From contig NZ_BDBK01000010.1 in assembly GCF_001612945.1 (NCBI RefSeq), positions 1 through 64,000 of the forward strand: a stretch of DNA of 64,000 nt. Direction: 5' to 3'. The notes beneath the pieces are model-generated. The model was not told the origin of the DNA. It searched no databases and saw only the letters and a list, made by a program, of their open reading frames with translations. This document shows positions 45,501-53,335 of this stretch, piece after piece. The translations under genes were made by a program, and so were the position numbers. This DNA comes from Nocardia inohanensis NBRC 100128. Lineage in GTDB: Bacteria; Actinomycetota; Actinomycetes; Mycobacteriales; Mycobacteriaceae. Each line of letters starts with the position of its first letter. Position 1 is the first letter of the stretch.

Positions 45501-45788
45501 TCCCCGCAAGCACCGATCCCCGCGGACCCGGTCGACCCGCCCGCTCCCGATACCGATGAACCGCCGGATATTCCGTTCGACCCCGGCCCGGGCGCGCCCC
45601 GCAGCGGAGAGAGATCCCCGGGCACGCCGCCACCGTGGCCCTTGGTTCCGGGTCTGCCGGACACCGGGTCGGCCGCCGGCTCGGCCCGAGCGTCCGGCTG
45701 GAATTCGGGCTCCGGCGCGGGATCGGACGAGGGCGGCGCGATCCCCTCGGCCTTGGGCCCGGCGGCCGAGCCGGGTGATTCCGAATGA
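39564..45788 (+). CDS. Giant ESX-type multidomain protein (2074 aa), candidate effector
   Basis: Residues 1-130 (starting SWLTTPGDILPGWIMWALNF) resemble the CpnT-type/WXG100-like N-terminal domain of large type VII effectors. Residues 130-340 contain hydrophobic Gly/Ala segments (about 205-230, 270-310). A helix-HPD-helix segment, LYRRLNREAHPDVLGD, has its His near 381 and looks like a J-domain core. Residues 450-640 are low-complexity with 30-bp DNA repeats. Residues 640-1260 are mostly Arg/Glu-rich coiled coil. Residues 1266-1640 form a conserved-looking block (WRDGAGGWHTVDPS, HPGEINKQFLTPVPMGG) without a family I can name. From about 1730 to the end it is Pro-rich and disordered. It follows a WXG100 gene and precedes a possible immunity gene. 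No known toxin catalytic motif was recognised, so a toxic role is inferred. Confidence 0.8.
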   Translation: MSWLTTPGDILPGWIMWALNFGQAYPEGDEDALFELGDAWNSAADELQALIPDLRRVTTATQDCYSGDGAQAIKAQFDELNGDGDYSIQRLVEAMHAIGHDTRKAAAQLEYTKLQEIGFALLTVWMVRSMAMAGGFTAAAIPAVLAAARESLAVFARAAAEEIAALLTRGELNIGAKALLRDIVVPAGEKVLTKESAEVAARSFLKAGGLGAGIDAVVQGIQLGEGHLDDGFDLKQTFQTGIEWGAGGLLGAPLHGGLSRVFAERGMSPLRNSWLSGGLAGAGAGVGMYAGGLGNQIYDHFVNGAKIDWAFHPQLLAAGFGLGAIHGAKHGFETANPQSDGSAPPPSSARAGVPSEKAQVITDESRKEGKSLYRRLNREAHPDVLGDRPTAEQALGQHITEEAAKIHEAANKQGGYSEQQIEELNKLRAQWHAAPHTEGATAAGSTMRASAPDVANPANPGPNSSGRGSEPQGAPRVTGTEAQVTGAGKSSAAAHGQAPNRGSNITAAQRESAAQSTRTPDTATEDGTLTANPPRERYKEPREFEAATPETTAPKPTTPESVAPKPTTPEPAVPEPTTPEPAVPEPTTPEPATPESAAYESDAPKSTVTAPTTPESVVSESGASESAVARRVEAEAQLTGPPDHSFDPIGSELLYTPATSATADALEAAAERIAAVKAELAINEPQATQRAELRIRAEAEALAAQDFLDSTGARTLRPGVALLDSDPPTVIAVSRSTAPDLPVGPALRAQFADQGVSVRYFEVRVTDSGLITTTELRGPGHAPIAPLHAPGTSHPATAASAPATISDRLHTDRQRLVEVRDALRAARDERARALELEPGTLDRRPGETGDTWVSRTGEVVRRLENRPVAGEGVPDFHNPIPAAEVSGYRSAVGELRQALVAYREAVAAVERLEARIAIVEWLGGERTALHARREVVRELLDQLASSLGVEAAQLRPGVVDATLAELRATAAPFEASGRERALDELERKAGEIRRLTADLDTVDADLAAVDAGHTAHAYHDQLVQERAATTAEREFWRAKRDDRAARLQLAAPETALAPADLADTIAGLRERIVGTVATAAIGEEPASTAREHITAAEHARRTRAIDNLLDAAERFNELSAELARIEQRLPGESAHPSATPEAMRAELDRLGRERAALWVENTRWRKMRADLAARLEVDPVRLGPNELPGTVTELRDRQVPAAERAEYDRQLDYLIEAAERSNLVENQVGRIQDRMAELAGAGREVMRTAAARAITERVGMVGGEQPRIIVVGPRDEIGRPRADHDAALRQALGLDRRLARAMTQAQTVIEYRRIVGEIGGGWRIEPIAGPTRLIPTLAAAARTHFDQAMWRDGAGGWHTVDPSVLYRKELHGKEFKIAKFVYKDPPDGMSTHGANTLQAALEDPFQPAHPGEINKQFLTPVPMGGRMDADHLPTYDDPFMGTAGAFFRLGVEIPKLTGVRFLHPDDPHTFKLHRKKTAWEKNYFETKPVLRQPMVRPYEPWEHHPGSAEPTPKRQAAVREWQRVQDWADEQYARFRAGDGDLALIRDNLAAESASIRTALADKLIDAAAKEIKDRLQPDFGDIIKQLTGQLRAEKPGDAQELLEDVISGARDRVIAKLGDPMFTDAQLRQIKNHLMRDPLLTEDPRTGDPIRRPLDAVADVAEAWQRLIDGTPEPADVLLLRDALAESNYLRDNPSATWTQANQHAIARGYDWDSNRAAPAAWRARIDYAPAPPAIESPLPPRPDRSAAEPEPDSSPRPPIVEPRAAEAPPRADPPDLERDSGPSRGNRPQPAEPPGAGGTGEPPATVPAPSGNTSDATAPGTEPERSGGTGSADGRGTLPDLRPSGGDENAARTPWLYGVGPWHRAPEPPTGPIPPIGPANGPSTPPGAGSNQPDKDGDNGPGNKGPDTPHQPPDDDTGAPDQPPIDGPGTPDQPDAPGAPWNPGDETPGDPGSPGPRPPAPAPSEDDAPESVPPEPDSPQAPIPADPVDPPAPDTDEPPDIPFDPGPGAPRSGERSPGTPPPWPLVPGLPDTGSAAGSARASGWNSGSGAGSDEGGAIPSALGPAAEPGDSE
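41223..41342. repeat. 30-bp tandem repeat in the giant ESX-type gene
   Basis: Four units of 30 bp (CCGGAGCCGACCACACCGGA core) encode ten-residue PEPTTPEPAV repeats. Units two and three differ at a single base, indicating recent expansion. Confidence 0.85.
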
Positions 45789-45930
45789 GACTGCGCACCA
45801 TCCGGGCTCGTCCTCGCGACCCGGCGGCGGCGGGTTCGCGCGGTAGTCTCGGCTCCGAGCCGACCCGCGGGAGTCCATCCGGCTGTCCGCCACCGAGTGC
45901 ACGAGTCCCCGACCGAAGGCAGCTGATGGC

Positions 45931-46515
45931 ATGAGCCCCACGCCGCATCCGACGCTCGTCGCGTATGCCCGGAACTGGGATATGCACGAGATCCGCCCGA
46001 TCCAGCGGATCAGCGAGGAGTCGGCCCGGTTCTTCGACGAGAACCAGGTCCGCTACGTGGTGTTCATCGGCGGGGTGGAGAACCCGGCGGTGGTCCTCGA
46101 GGTGGATCGGGCCGGGCAGGAGTTGAACGTGTACTTCGCCGATACCGACCGGCACCGGCTGATCGCCTGTCTGGGCTTCCAACGCATCGACGACCGGCTC
46201 TTCCTGACCGACAGCACGCAGTGGACGTACCCGAACGCCGCGGCCCGGCGCATCGACGAGGCCGCCGCGGTGGAGCAGTACAGCTTCCGCCCGGACGGTT
46301 CGGGTAATCGCATGGTCTGGCGCGCCGACACCGAACAGACGATGGTCGCCGACTTCGAACAGGCCGATGTCACCAACCTGTGGGAGCCCTGGCCGGAGTT
46401 CGGGCACTGGGAATCGGTGACCCGCACCGACCGCACCCAGGCGACGATGCCCGCGACGGTGCACGTCGATTGGGAACGCGTCATGGGCGATCTGGAACGT
46501 TTCGGCGACAGCTGA
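45931..46515 (+). CDS. Conserved hypothetical, candidate partner/immunity protein
   Basis: The 194-residue soluble acidic protein has no signal peptide and few cysteines. Its beta-rich core (YVVFIGGVENPAVVLEVDR, with tryptophans in the C-terminal third) does not resemble a family I can name. It lies 142 bp after the giant ESX-type gene in the same direction, past a GC hairpin (45813-45842). That is where immunity or specificity proteins usually lie. This role is inferred from place only. Confidence 0.7.
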   Translation: MSPTPHPTLVAYARNWDMHEIRPIQRISEESARFFDENQVRYVVFIGGVENPAVVLEVDRAGQELNVYFADTDRHRLIACLGFQRIDDRLFLTDSTQWTYPNAAARRIDEAAAVEQYSFRPDGSGNRMVWRADTEQTMVADFEQADVTNLWEPWPEFGHWESVTRTDRTQATMPATVHVDWERVMGDLERFGDS

Positions 46516-46527
46516 ATCCGGCCGGCG

Positions 46528-47544
46528 TCAGCCACCGCGCGCGGCCGCGCGGCGGAAGGCGTCGGGGGTGGTGCCGGTCCAGCGGTGGAAGGAGCGCCGC
46601 AGGGCGCGGGGGTCGGTGTAGCCGAGGCGGGCGGCTATCGAGCGGATGGGGAGGGTGGTGTCGCGCAGCAGGTCTCGGGCGTGGCGTTCGCGGGCCGCTT
46701 CGATTTCGGCACGCCAGGTGGTGTTCTCCTGCTGAAGGCGGCGTTGCAGGGTGCGGGGGCTGATGGCCAGGCGGCGGGCGACGCGGTCGAGATCCAGTTC
46801 GCCGCGGGTCAGGGCGGCCGTGGTGGCGGCGCGGAATTTGTCGAGCCAACTGAGTTCGGGGCGGGCCGAGGCCAGAGTGAGTTCGGCGTAGTGGCGGAGC
46901 ATGCGGGCCAGGTGCGGGTCGGCGCCGGTGGGCTGGGCGCCGACGTCGAGGAAGGTGATTTCGGAGGCGGGCGCGCCGAACTCTATTCGGGCGGTGCCGA
47001 ATTCGTCGGTCAGATGGCGGCGGCGGTGACCGGCGTGGTTGGTGAAAGCGACGCGGACGGGGACGATGTCGCGGCGGGTCACCGCGCGGACACGGCGCAG
47101 CATCATGGAGAGGACGAATTCCTCGATGGGGGCCAGTATCAGTTCCGGTTCGATGGTCAGCGCATCGCGGATGGTGAGCAGGCCACCGTCTTCGACGACC
47201 GTCCAGCCGACGGCGGGATCGGTCACCACGGCGCGTAGCTCCAGGGCGCTGCGCACACCCGCCGCGACCGTTTCGCCGCTGCTGAACAGGTAGTCCCAAA
47301 GGTGCAGGCCGCCAAGGCGTTCTGCCTCCGCCGTGGCGATCAGGCCGGAGCCCGGTCCGGCCAGGGCGTCGATCAATTCCCAGATGCGCCAGACCGATTC
47401 GGTGGGCACCCGCAGCAGTTCGTCGCCGAGCCGGTCCGGGTCCAGCCGCGAGGCGTGGGTCAGCTCGGCGGGTGTCACACCGACCCGCAGCGCGGTCGCA
47501 CGGATCACCGCGGCGGTCCGGGCGGGGAGGGTGCCTTCGATCAC
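46528..47544 (-). CDS. AraC family regulator (arabinose-binding-like N-terminal domain)
   Basis: The 338-residue regulator has the N-terminal sensor domain seen in OruR/ArgR-like AraC proteins and a C-terminal double helix-turn-helix (LAISPRTLQRRLQQENTTW; IRSIAARLGYTDPRALRRSFHRWTG, in two parts). It is divergent from the flavin-reductase operon with 247 bp between the starts, and is a candidate regulator of it. Confidence 0.9.
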   Translation of the reverse strand: MIEGTLPARTAAVIRATALRVGVTPAELTHASRLDPDRLGDELLRVPTESVWRIWELIDALAGPGSGLIATAEAERLGGLHLWDYLFSSGETVAAGVRSALELRAVVTDPAVGWTVVEDGGLLTIRDALTIEPELILAPIEEFVLSMMLRRVRAVTRRDIVPVRVAFTNHAGHRRRHLTDEFGTARIEFGAPASEITFLDVGAQPTGADPHLARMLRHYAELTLASARPELSWLDKFRAATTAALTRGELDLDRVARRLAISPRTLQRRLQQENTTWRAEIEAARERHARDLLRDTTLPIRSIAARLGYTDPRALRRSFHRWTGTTPDAFRRAAARGG

Positions 47545-47723
47545 CGGCGGAGCATAACCGGGCGGAATTGGTTCCGGATGGGCGTTTTGGCGCGTTCTGT
47601 CCGCTGCCGGACGCTTCGAGTCCCCTGGCCGGCGGCGGAACCGGCTCTAGATTCAGGAGCGCGAGCGAACCGGTGGCGAGCGCGGAAACGAATCCGCCCG
47701 CCCCGGGAATGAATCCGGACGGA

Positions 47724-47753
47724 CTAACCGTTAAAGTCATCTATAACGGTTAG
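47724..47753. promoter_or_regulatory. 30-bp inverted repeat before the FMN-reductase operon
   Basis: Perfect 10-bp arms CTAACCGTTA (47724-47733) and TAACGGTTAG (47744-47753) flank a 10-base AT-rich spacer. The right arm overlaps a TATAAC hexamer that could be the -10 element, 39 bp before the start codon at 47792. This arrangement fits a repressor operator for a dimeric regulator. Confidence 0.75.
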
Positions 47754-47791
47754 AAGCTCGTATTACCATCCAGCACCCGAGACAGGCAGCC

Positions 47792-48355
47792 ATGACCAGC
47801 CCCAAGATCCTCGCCATCTCCGGCAGCCTCCGCGCGGCCTCGCACAACACCGCGCTGCTGCGCGCCGCCCAGAAGCACAATGCCGGCCTCGACATCGAGA
47901 TCTACGACAACCTGCGCGAGATCCCGCCCTACGACCTGGATCTCGACAATCCGGCCGATCGCCCGGCCGCCGTCACCGACCTGCGCGAGGGGATCGCCGC
48001 CGCGGACGGCGTGCTGATCGCCACCCCGGAGTTCAACTACTCGATTCCGGGCGTGCTCAAGAACGCCATCGACTGGGTCTCCACCGACTGGACCAAGACC
48101 GAGGGGCTGCCGCTGCATCGCAAGCCGGTGGCGATCGTGGGCGCGGCGCCCACCCAATTCGGTTCCGTGCGCGCGCAATTGGCGCTGCGGCAGGTATTCG
48201 TGTGGACCGAGAGCGATGTGGTGGTCAAGCCCGAGGTGATCGCCTTCCGCTCGCACGAGCGCTTCGACGAGGACGGCAATCTCGTCGACGAGACCACCAT
48301 CGAGCTGCTCACCGGCCTGCTCACCGCCTTGAAAGCCAAGATCGACGCCCGCTAA
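47792..48355 (+). CDS. NADPH-dependent FMN reductase family protein
   Basis: The 187-residue flavodoxin-like enzyme has ILAISGSLRAASHNTALLRAA (phosphate-binding loop) and the family's ATPEFNYSIPGVLKNAIDW block. Such enzymes reduce FMN, quinones or azo compounds with NADPH. It is first of four genes in the same direction (47792-50649) behind a 30-bp inverted repeat, suggesting an inducible redox or detoxification operon. Confidence 0.92.
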   Translation: MTSPKILAISGSLRAASHNTALLRAAQKHNAGLDIEIYDNLREIPPYDLDLDNPADRPAAVTDLREGIAAADGVLIATPEFNYSIPGVLKNAIDWVSTDWTKTEGLPLHRKPVAIVGAAPTQFGSVRAQLALRQVFVWTESDVVVKPEVIAFRSHERFDEDGNLVDETTIELLTGLLTALKAKIDAR

Positions 48356-48389
48356 CCGGGAAAAACGCACTCCGCGAAGGGAATTCATC

Positions 48390-48824
48390 ATGACCGAGAA
48401 CCGCCCGCCCCTGCCGCCCTTCACCGCCGAAACCGCCGCCGCCAAGGTGCTGGCGGCCGAGAACGCCTGGAACACCCGCGATCCGCAGCGCGTCGCCCTG
48501 GCCTACACGCCGGACTCCTGGTGGCGCAATCGCGATACGTTCCTGGTGGGACGGGAGGCCATCGTCGAATTCCTCACCGCCAAATGGGAGAAGGAGCAGG
48601 AGTACGCGCTGCGCAAGAACCTCTGGTCCTTCACCGACAACCGGATCGCGGTGCGCTTCACCTACGAATGGCACGACAGAGACGGCCAGTGGTGGCGCAG
48701 TCACGGCAACGAGCTGTGGGAATTCGACGAGCACGGGCTGATGGCCCGGCGTGAGGCCAGCATCAACGATCTGAAGATCGACGCCGAGCAGCGCACCATC
48801 TTCGGACCCCGCGAAAGCCGTTGA
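48390..48824 (+). CDS. DUF1348 / NTF2-like protein
   Basis: The 144-residue protein has an NTF2-like cone fold with WNTRDPQRVALAYTPDSWWRNRD near the start (read as residues 28-50) and HGNELWEFDEHGLM. I recognise it as a DUF1348-type protein. AAGGG precedes the ATG. Many NTF2-like proteins bind small molecules or act as isomerases, but no function is established here. Second gene of the redox operon. Confidence 0.87.
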   Translation: MTENRPPLPPFTAETAAAKVLAAENAWNTRDPQRVALAYTPDSWWRNRDTFLVGREAIVEFLTAKWEKEQEYALRKNLWSFTDNRIAVRFTYEWHDRDGQWWRSHGNELWEFDEHGLMARREASINDLKIDAEQRTIFGPRESR

Positions 48825-48825
48825 G

Positions 48826-49449
48826 ATGACCGGGCATTACGCGCAGATCGCGTTCACCGACGCGGTCCGCGCCCACCAGGCGGCGCACGGCAGCCTGCAC
48901 GGTTATCAGCGGATGGCGGCGGTTGCGGAGGTCGCCGACCGGCTCACCCAGAACGAGGCGTGGTTCATCGAGGAGCGGGACAGTTTCTACCTGGCCACGG
49001 TGAGTGAGACGGGCTGGCCGTACATCCAGCATCGGGGCGGGCCACGCGGGTTCCTGAACGTGATCGATTCGCGCACCTTGGGTTTCGCCGACTTCCGGGG
49101 CAACAAGCAGTACATCAGCCGGGGCAATCTCGATCACGACGACCGGGTCGCGCTGTTCCTGATGGATTACGCCGCCAAGACCCGGCTGAAGATCTTCGGC
49201 CGGGCCCGGGTGGTGGAGGCCGACGCCGACCCGGAACTGCTTGCCTCGCTGGCGGTTCCGGGCTACGCCGGGAAACCCGAGCGCGCCGTGCTGATCACCG
49301 TCGAAGCCTTCGACTGGAATTGCAGTCAGCACATTCCGGAGCTCTACCCGCGCGAGGAGGTGCTGGAAACCGTCCAGACCCTGCGCGACCGCATTACCGA
49401 ACTCGAACGCGAGAACGCCGAACTCCGGCGCACCGCCGCGCTCGGCTGA
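48826..49449 (+). CDS. Pyridoxamine 5'-phosphate oxidase-family flavoprotein
   Basis: The 207-residue protein has a split-barrel flavin-binding fold (FYLATVSETGWPYIQHRGGP and RVALFLMDYAAKTRLKIFGRAR are typical). Members bind FMN or F420 and reduce small molecules, or degrade haem. It follows the DUF1348 gene with a 1-bp gap, so the two are tightly coupled. A C-terminal heptad stretch suggests a coiled coil. Confidence 0.88.
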   Translation: MTGHYAQIAFTDAVRAHQAAHGSLHGYQRMAAVAEVADRLTQNEAWFIEERDSFYLATVSETGWPYIQHRGGPRGFLNVIDSRTLGFADFRGNKQYISRGNLDHDDRVALFLMDYAAKTRLKIFGRARVVEADADPELLASLAVPGYAGKPERAVLITVEAFDWNCSQHIPELYPREEVLETVQTLRDRITELERENAELRRTAALG

Positions 49450-49488
49450 CCCTCCATTCTCCGAATCTCTTGTGCTAGTTGGGAGCTG

Positions 49489-50649
49489 ATGTCGATGCGA
49501 CCCGAACGTATCGCCTGGGCGGGGCTCGCGGCCATGACCGTGTCCTTCGGCCTGAACTTCACCATGGGCGTATTCTTCGCCCCGACCGCCGCCGCGTACG
49601 GGGTGAGCGCGACGGCGCTGGCGGTGGCGGCCGCGCTGGGCACCACCGTCACCGGCATCGCCCAGTATCCGATCGGCCGGCTGCTGGACAGCATCGGCGC
49701 GAAATCCGTACTGGTGGGCGGGCTCACGCTGATCTCGGCCAGCTATCTGGTCTTGTCGGCGGTCACCGAGACCTGGGAGTTCGTGACCGCGTACATGGTG
49801 CTGGGCGGGCTGGGCTTCGCCGCGTCCTCCACCCTGACCGTGACCACCTTGATAGGCCGGGTGCGGGGCACCAACGCCGGACCTGATCTGGCGCGTGCCG
49901 CGCTGGGCATCAACCTGGGCCAGCTCATCACCCCGTGGGCGGCGACCGCGCTCTTCGATCCGATCGGCGTGCGCGCCACCTACGCCCTGCTGGGCGCGAT
50001 CGGCCTGGCCGTCACCGCCTACCTGTGGCTGCGCCTGCCCACCTGCCCCGGCACCGGGCGACCGGCGGGCGGTGCCGAATCGCTGCGCGGGCGCGGAAAG
50101 ATCCTGACCGCCTTCGGATTACACGCCGCAACGCTCTATGTCGTGATCCTCATGCTCCCCAAGCATGCGAGCGAGATCGGCTGGAACGTGACGAGCGCCG
50201 GGCGGCTGGTGGCCCTGGCGGCCCTGTCCGCCGGGCTCACTTCGGCGGCCATGGTCCGGCTGTTGCGCACATACTCCCCCGAAACCCTGTTGCGCGCACT
50301 GTATGTGGTGCGGATCGCGGCCTTGCTGCTGGCCGTCTTCGTGCCCGGCCCCGGCGTCCTTGTTCCGGTCGCCGTGTTGTTCGGCGCGGCATCCTTCCCG
50401 ATCGTTCCGCTCACCATGGCCGTCATGTCCCGCGGACTGGACTCCGCCCGCATGGGCCGCACCCTCGCACCGGCCTGGATTGTCCACCAGCTCTCGGCCG
50501 CCGCCGGTTTGGCGGTGGCCAGCCTCATCCACCTCCTGACGGACAGCTACCGCGGCTATTTCGCACTCGGCCTGTTGTTCAGCGTGGCGTGCGTGGCACT
50601 GCTGACCCCGGTTCGCACACCGCGTCCGGAACCCGCTCCCGCGCTATAA
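49489..50649 (+). CDS. MFS transporter
   Basis: The 386-residue protein has about 12 membrane helices with a hydrophilic loop near residue 190. The first helices resemble those of oxalate/formate-type or small-drug transporters. It is the last gene of the redox operon and probably exports or imports the compound handled by the enzymes before it. It overlaps the end of the convergent methyltransferase gene by 6 bp. Confidence 0.87.
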   Translation: MSMRPERIAWAGLAAMTVSFGLNFTMGVFFAPTAAAYGVSATALAVAAALGTTVTGIAQYPIGRLLDSIGAKSVLVGGLTLISASYLVLSAVTETWEFVTAYMVLGGLGFAASSTLTVTTLIGRVRGTNAGPDLARAALGINLGQLITPWAATALFDPIGVRATYALLGAIGLAVTAYLWLRLPTCPGTGRPAGGAESLRGRGKILTAFGLHAATLYVVILMLPKHASEIGWNVTSAGRLVALAALSAGLTSAAMVRLLRTYSPETLLRALYVVRIAALLLAVFVPGPGVLVPVAVLFGAASFPIVPLTMAVMSRGLDSARMGRTLAPAWIVHQLSAAAGLAVASLIHLLTDSYRGYFALGLLFSVACVALLTPVRTPRPEPAPAL

Positions 50650-51513
50650 GGGCGCACCGCCACGAATCGCCCGGACGATGTGCGAGGTCGCCAGCTTCCG
50701 GGCCGCGCCGCCGGTCTCGCCGGTGTAGCGGGTGATCAATTCGGGGGCGCTCAGATCCTCGGTGCCGGTGAACCCGAACCGGCTCAGCAGTTCCGCCATC
50801 TCGGTGGGGCTCAGCGAGGTCAGCCAGGGTTCGCCGACGGCCGCGATGCGGGCGGCCCGCGCTGCCAGGGCAGCCTGTTCCGCGGCGGTCCGCGCCGGGC
50901 ACAGGTAGTCGATGACCACCTGGACCGGGGCGTCCTGTCCGGCGAGGTAGCCGAGCGTGCTCTCCAGGGATTCCCGGGTCAGGTACATGATCACGCCCAG
51001 CCATACGAACACCGCCGGTTCCGATCGGGCGAACCCCGCCGCGGCCAGGCCGTCGGCCAGGGTCCGGCTCTCGAAGTCGACCGGGACGAAGGTCAGGGTG
51101 CCGGGCACGGCGATCCCGGTCTCGGCCAGCCGCTCCCGCTTCCAGCCTTGGGTATCGGGGTGATCGACTTCGAAAACCCGCAGCCCCGCATGCGGATTGC
51201 GGTACCCGAAGGTGTCCAGCCCCGCGCCCAGGATCACCACCTGCCGTGCTCCCGCCGCGTACGCCGCCGCGACGGTCTCCTCGGCGAAACGGGAACGGGC
51301 GGCCAGGAACCAGCGGCGCTTGCGCTGGAAGTCGGCGTCCGCCACCGTCTCCAGCGTCGCGGTGTCCCGGTCCGCCGATTCCGTCACATCCAGCCCCAGA
51401 ATGCGCAGGGCGAGCGGGTCTGTGAATATTCTTGGCTCGTCGGGGGCGACCTGGTGGTAGGCGCGGGCATGGGCGGTGGCCAGTGCGGTGCGGCTGGGCT
51501 CTCCGGTGCGCAT
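50644..51513 (-). CDS. SAM-dependent methyltransferase, TIGR00027/LCMT-like family
   Basis: The 289-residue protein begins with the family's TGEPSRTALATAHARAYHQ, followed by RQVVILGAGLDTFGYR (SAM site) and FEVDHPDTQGWKRERL. Many paralogues exist in mycobacteria and Nocardia; substrates are mostly unknown. ATG 51513 was chosen because the family starts here; the frame is open to ATG 51606. It is divergent from a haloacid dehalogenase gene with 37 bp between the starts. Confidence 0.9.
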   Translation of the reverse strand: MRTGEPSRTALATAHARAYHQVAPDEPRIFTDPLALRILGLDVTESADRDTATLETVADADFQRKRRWFLAARSRFAEETVAAAYAAGARQVVILGAGLDTFGYRNPHAGLRVFEVDHPDTQGWKRERLAETGIAVPGTLTFVPVDFESRTLADGLAAAGFARSEPAVFVWLGVIMYLTRESLESTLGYLAGQDAPVQVVIDYLCPARTAAEQAALAARAARIAAVGEPWLTSLSPTEMAELLSRFGFTGTEDLSAPELITRYTGETGGAARKLATSHIVRAIRGGAPL

Positions 51514-51550
51514 ACCAGCGAACGTAACACCGAAGGCGGGGGGATCGACC

Positions 51551-52267
51551 ATGGGTTCGGCCACAGCGGCGCGACCGAAAGCGCTGTTGTTCGATGTGCA
51601 GGGCACGGCGACCGACTTTCACTCCACGATTCGCCGGGCAGCGGAAAAGGCTGCCGGGCAACGGCATCCGGACCACGACTGGTCGGCGTTCGTGAATGCC
51701 TGGCGCGCCGCCTATTTCACCGAAACGAGTAAGCCCCGCCCGGACGGCGGCTGGATAAGCGTCGCCGCGGTGTACCGGAATACTCTCGATGAAATACTCG
51801 AAACCCGAGGCATAGAATTGGATTCGGCGGGGCGGGACGAACTCGCCCGCGCCTGGGCGCGTCTGGATCCCTGGCCCGATACGGTTCCGGGCCTGCGCCG
51901 GATGCGCGCCCACTTCACCCTCGCCACCCTCTCCAATGCCGATGTGAGCGCGGTCGTCGAGATCAGCAGGCACGGGGATCTGCCCTGGCACGCCGTTTTC
52001 GCGGCCGAGATGACCGGCGCGTTCAAACCCGACCCCCGCACCTACGGCCTCGCCGCCCGCTACCTGGGCCTGGCACCCGCCGACATCATGATGGTGGCCA
52101 GCCACAAGTACGACATTCGCGCCGCGGCGGCGCTGGGATTCCGCACCGCCTTCATCGCGCGCCCACTGGAATACGGCGACGAAACCCTGGCCGATACCGA
52201 GTTCTCCGGCGAATTCGATATCGATGCCACCGATTTCCTGGATCTGGCCGACCAACTCGGCTGCTGA
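51551..52267 (+). CDS. Haloacid dehalogenase, type II (HAD superfamily)
   Basis: The 238-residue enzyme has the HAD nucleophile in LLFDVQGTATDF, where Asp-x-x-Gly-Thr agrees with L-2-haloacid dehalogenases. LATLSNAD and KPDPRTYGLA (Lys) and VASHKYDIRAAAALG follow in family order. It probably hydrolyses 2-haloacids or a related small acid, but assignment to a substrate is not possible. GGGGGGA precedes ATG 51551. Confidence 0.87.
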   Translation: MGSATAARPKALLFDVQGTATDFHSTIRRAAEKAAGQRHPDHDWSAFVNAWRAAYFTETSKPRPDGGWISVAAVYRNTLDEILETRGIELDSAGRDELARAWARLDPWPDTVPGLRRMRAHFTLATLSNADVSAVVEISRHGDLPWHAVFAAEMTGAFKPDPRTYGLAARYLGLAPADIMMVASHKYDIRAAAALGFRTAFIARPLEYGDETLADTEFSGEFDIDATDFLDLADQLGC

Positions 52268-52388
52268 CCGATCTCGGGGGCGCTAGTCTTGTTGCGCGAT
52301 ATTTCGCCGGGTTCACCGTCGAATCCGGTTGCACGACACTAGATGTCGGCGCCCCATGCTCGATGCCCGCACCGCACCTGGAGAATTC

Positions 52389-53285
52389 ATGCGTACCCGG
52401 AAAATCATCGCGGCCCTGAGCGCCATCGCGGCCACCCTGACCGGGGCGGTGCTCGCCACCGGCGCCCCGGCGCAGGCCGAAACCGGTTGCCCGCAGCTGT
52501 ATGTCGTCGCCATTCCCGGCACCTGGGAGAACAACGGGGCCGCGGCGGGACCCAGCATGCTGTCGTTCGTCACCGACGGGCTGCCGTCGAGCGTGCGCAC
52601 CGATTACGTGTCGTACCCGGCCACCGTCTTCCCCTGGGAGGGACAGGTTTACGGGCGATCCAAGTCGGTGGCGGTCGCGTCGGCGCGCGGCATGATCGCC
52701 GCCATGACGCTGCGGTGCGCCGGCACCCGGGTGGCGTTGCTCGGGTACAGCCAAGGCGCCGACGCGGCGGGCGATCTCGCGGCCGAACTCGGCACCGGCA
52801 CCGGCGTGGTCGCGCCGGATCGCGTTGCGGCCGTGGGTCTCATCTCCGATCCGCGGCGGGCGCCGAACGACACGCTCGTCGGGCCGGCGGTCGCGGGGGC
52901 CGGTGCGGGCGGCGGGCGGCCCGGCGGATTCGGGCTGATCACCGATCGGGTGCGCACCATCTGCGCCATCGGCGACCTCTACTGCTCCACCGTGCCCGAG
53001 GATTTCGTCACGCGCTTCGCGGGACTGCTGGCACAGATTTCGGCGGCTTCGCTCACCGATATCGCCACCTATCAGCAGCAGATGGACGCCATCATGAAGG
53101 ATGTGATGGCCGGCGGCGGCGTGTCGGTACTGGGGCAGCAGTTCAGTGCCGAGGCCAACGCGCACCGGCAGGCGACTATCGAACAGTTCTACAACTCGCA
53201 GGTGCACACCGCCTACGCCGGTTACGACGTCGGCGGCGAATCGGCCACCACCTGGCTGCACAACTGGCTGCGCGGCATGGCCTGA
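52389..53285 (+). CDS. Cutinase-family exported hydrolase (copy 1)
   Basis: The 298-residue esterase has a signal peptide (residues 1-31, ending QAE) and the nucleophile GYSQGADAAGD near residue 120. The conserved start CPQLYVVAIPGTWEN and LISDPRR follow the family. Cysteines in TICAIGDLYC are the usual disulfide. It probably acts at the cell envelope on esters. CTGGAG precedes ATG 52389. A paralogue lies 5.4 kb away at 58682. Confidence 0.9.
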   Translation: MRTRKIIAALSAIAATLTGAVLATGAPAQAETGCPQLYVVAIPGTWENNGAAAGPSMLSFVTDGLPSSVRTDYVSYPATVFPWEGQVYGRSKSVAVASARGMIAAMTLRCAGTRVALLGYSQGADAAGDLAAELGTGTGVVAPDRVAAVGLISDPRRAPNDTLVGPAVAGAGAGGGRPGGFGLITDRVRTICAIGDLYCSTVPEDFVTRFAGLLAQISAASLTDIATYQQQMDAIMKDVMAGGGVSVLGQQFSAEANAHRQATIEQFYNSQVHTAYAGYDVGGESATTWLHNWLRGMA

Positions 53286-53296
53286 AACCGCGTGCG

Positions 53297-53328
53297 CGGC
53301 AGGTGTTCCGAGGCCGGAACACCTGCCG
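53297..53328. terminator. Bidirectional hairpin between cutinase 1 and gnd
   Basis: A perfect 13-bp stem (CGGCAGGTGTTCC / GGAACACCTGCCG) with a 6-base loop separates two convergent genes. No T-run follows on either side. Confidence 0.75.
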
Positions 53329-53335
53329 GGACCGG

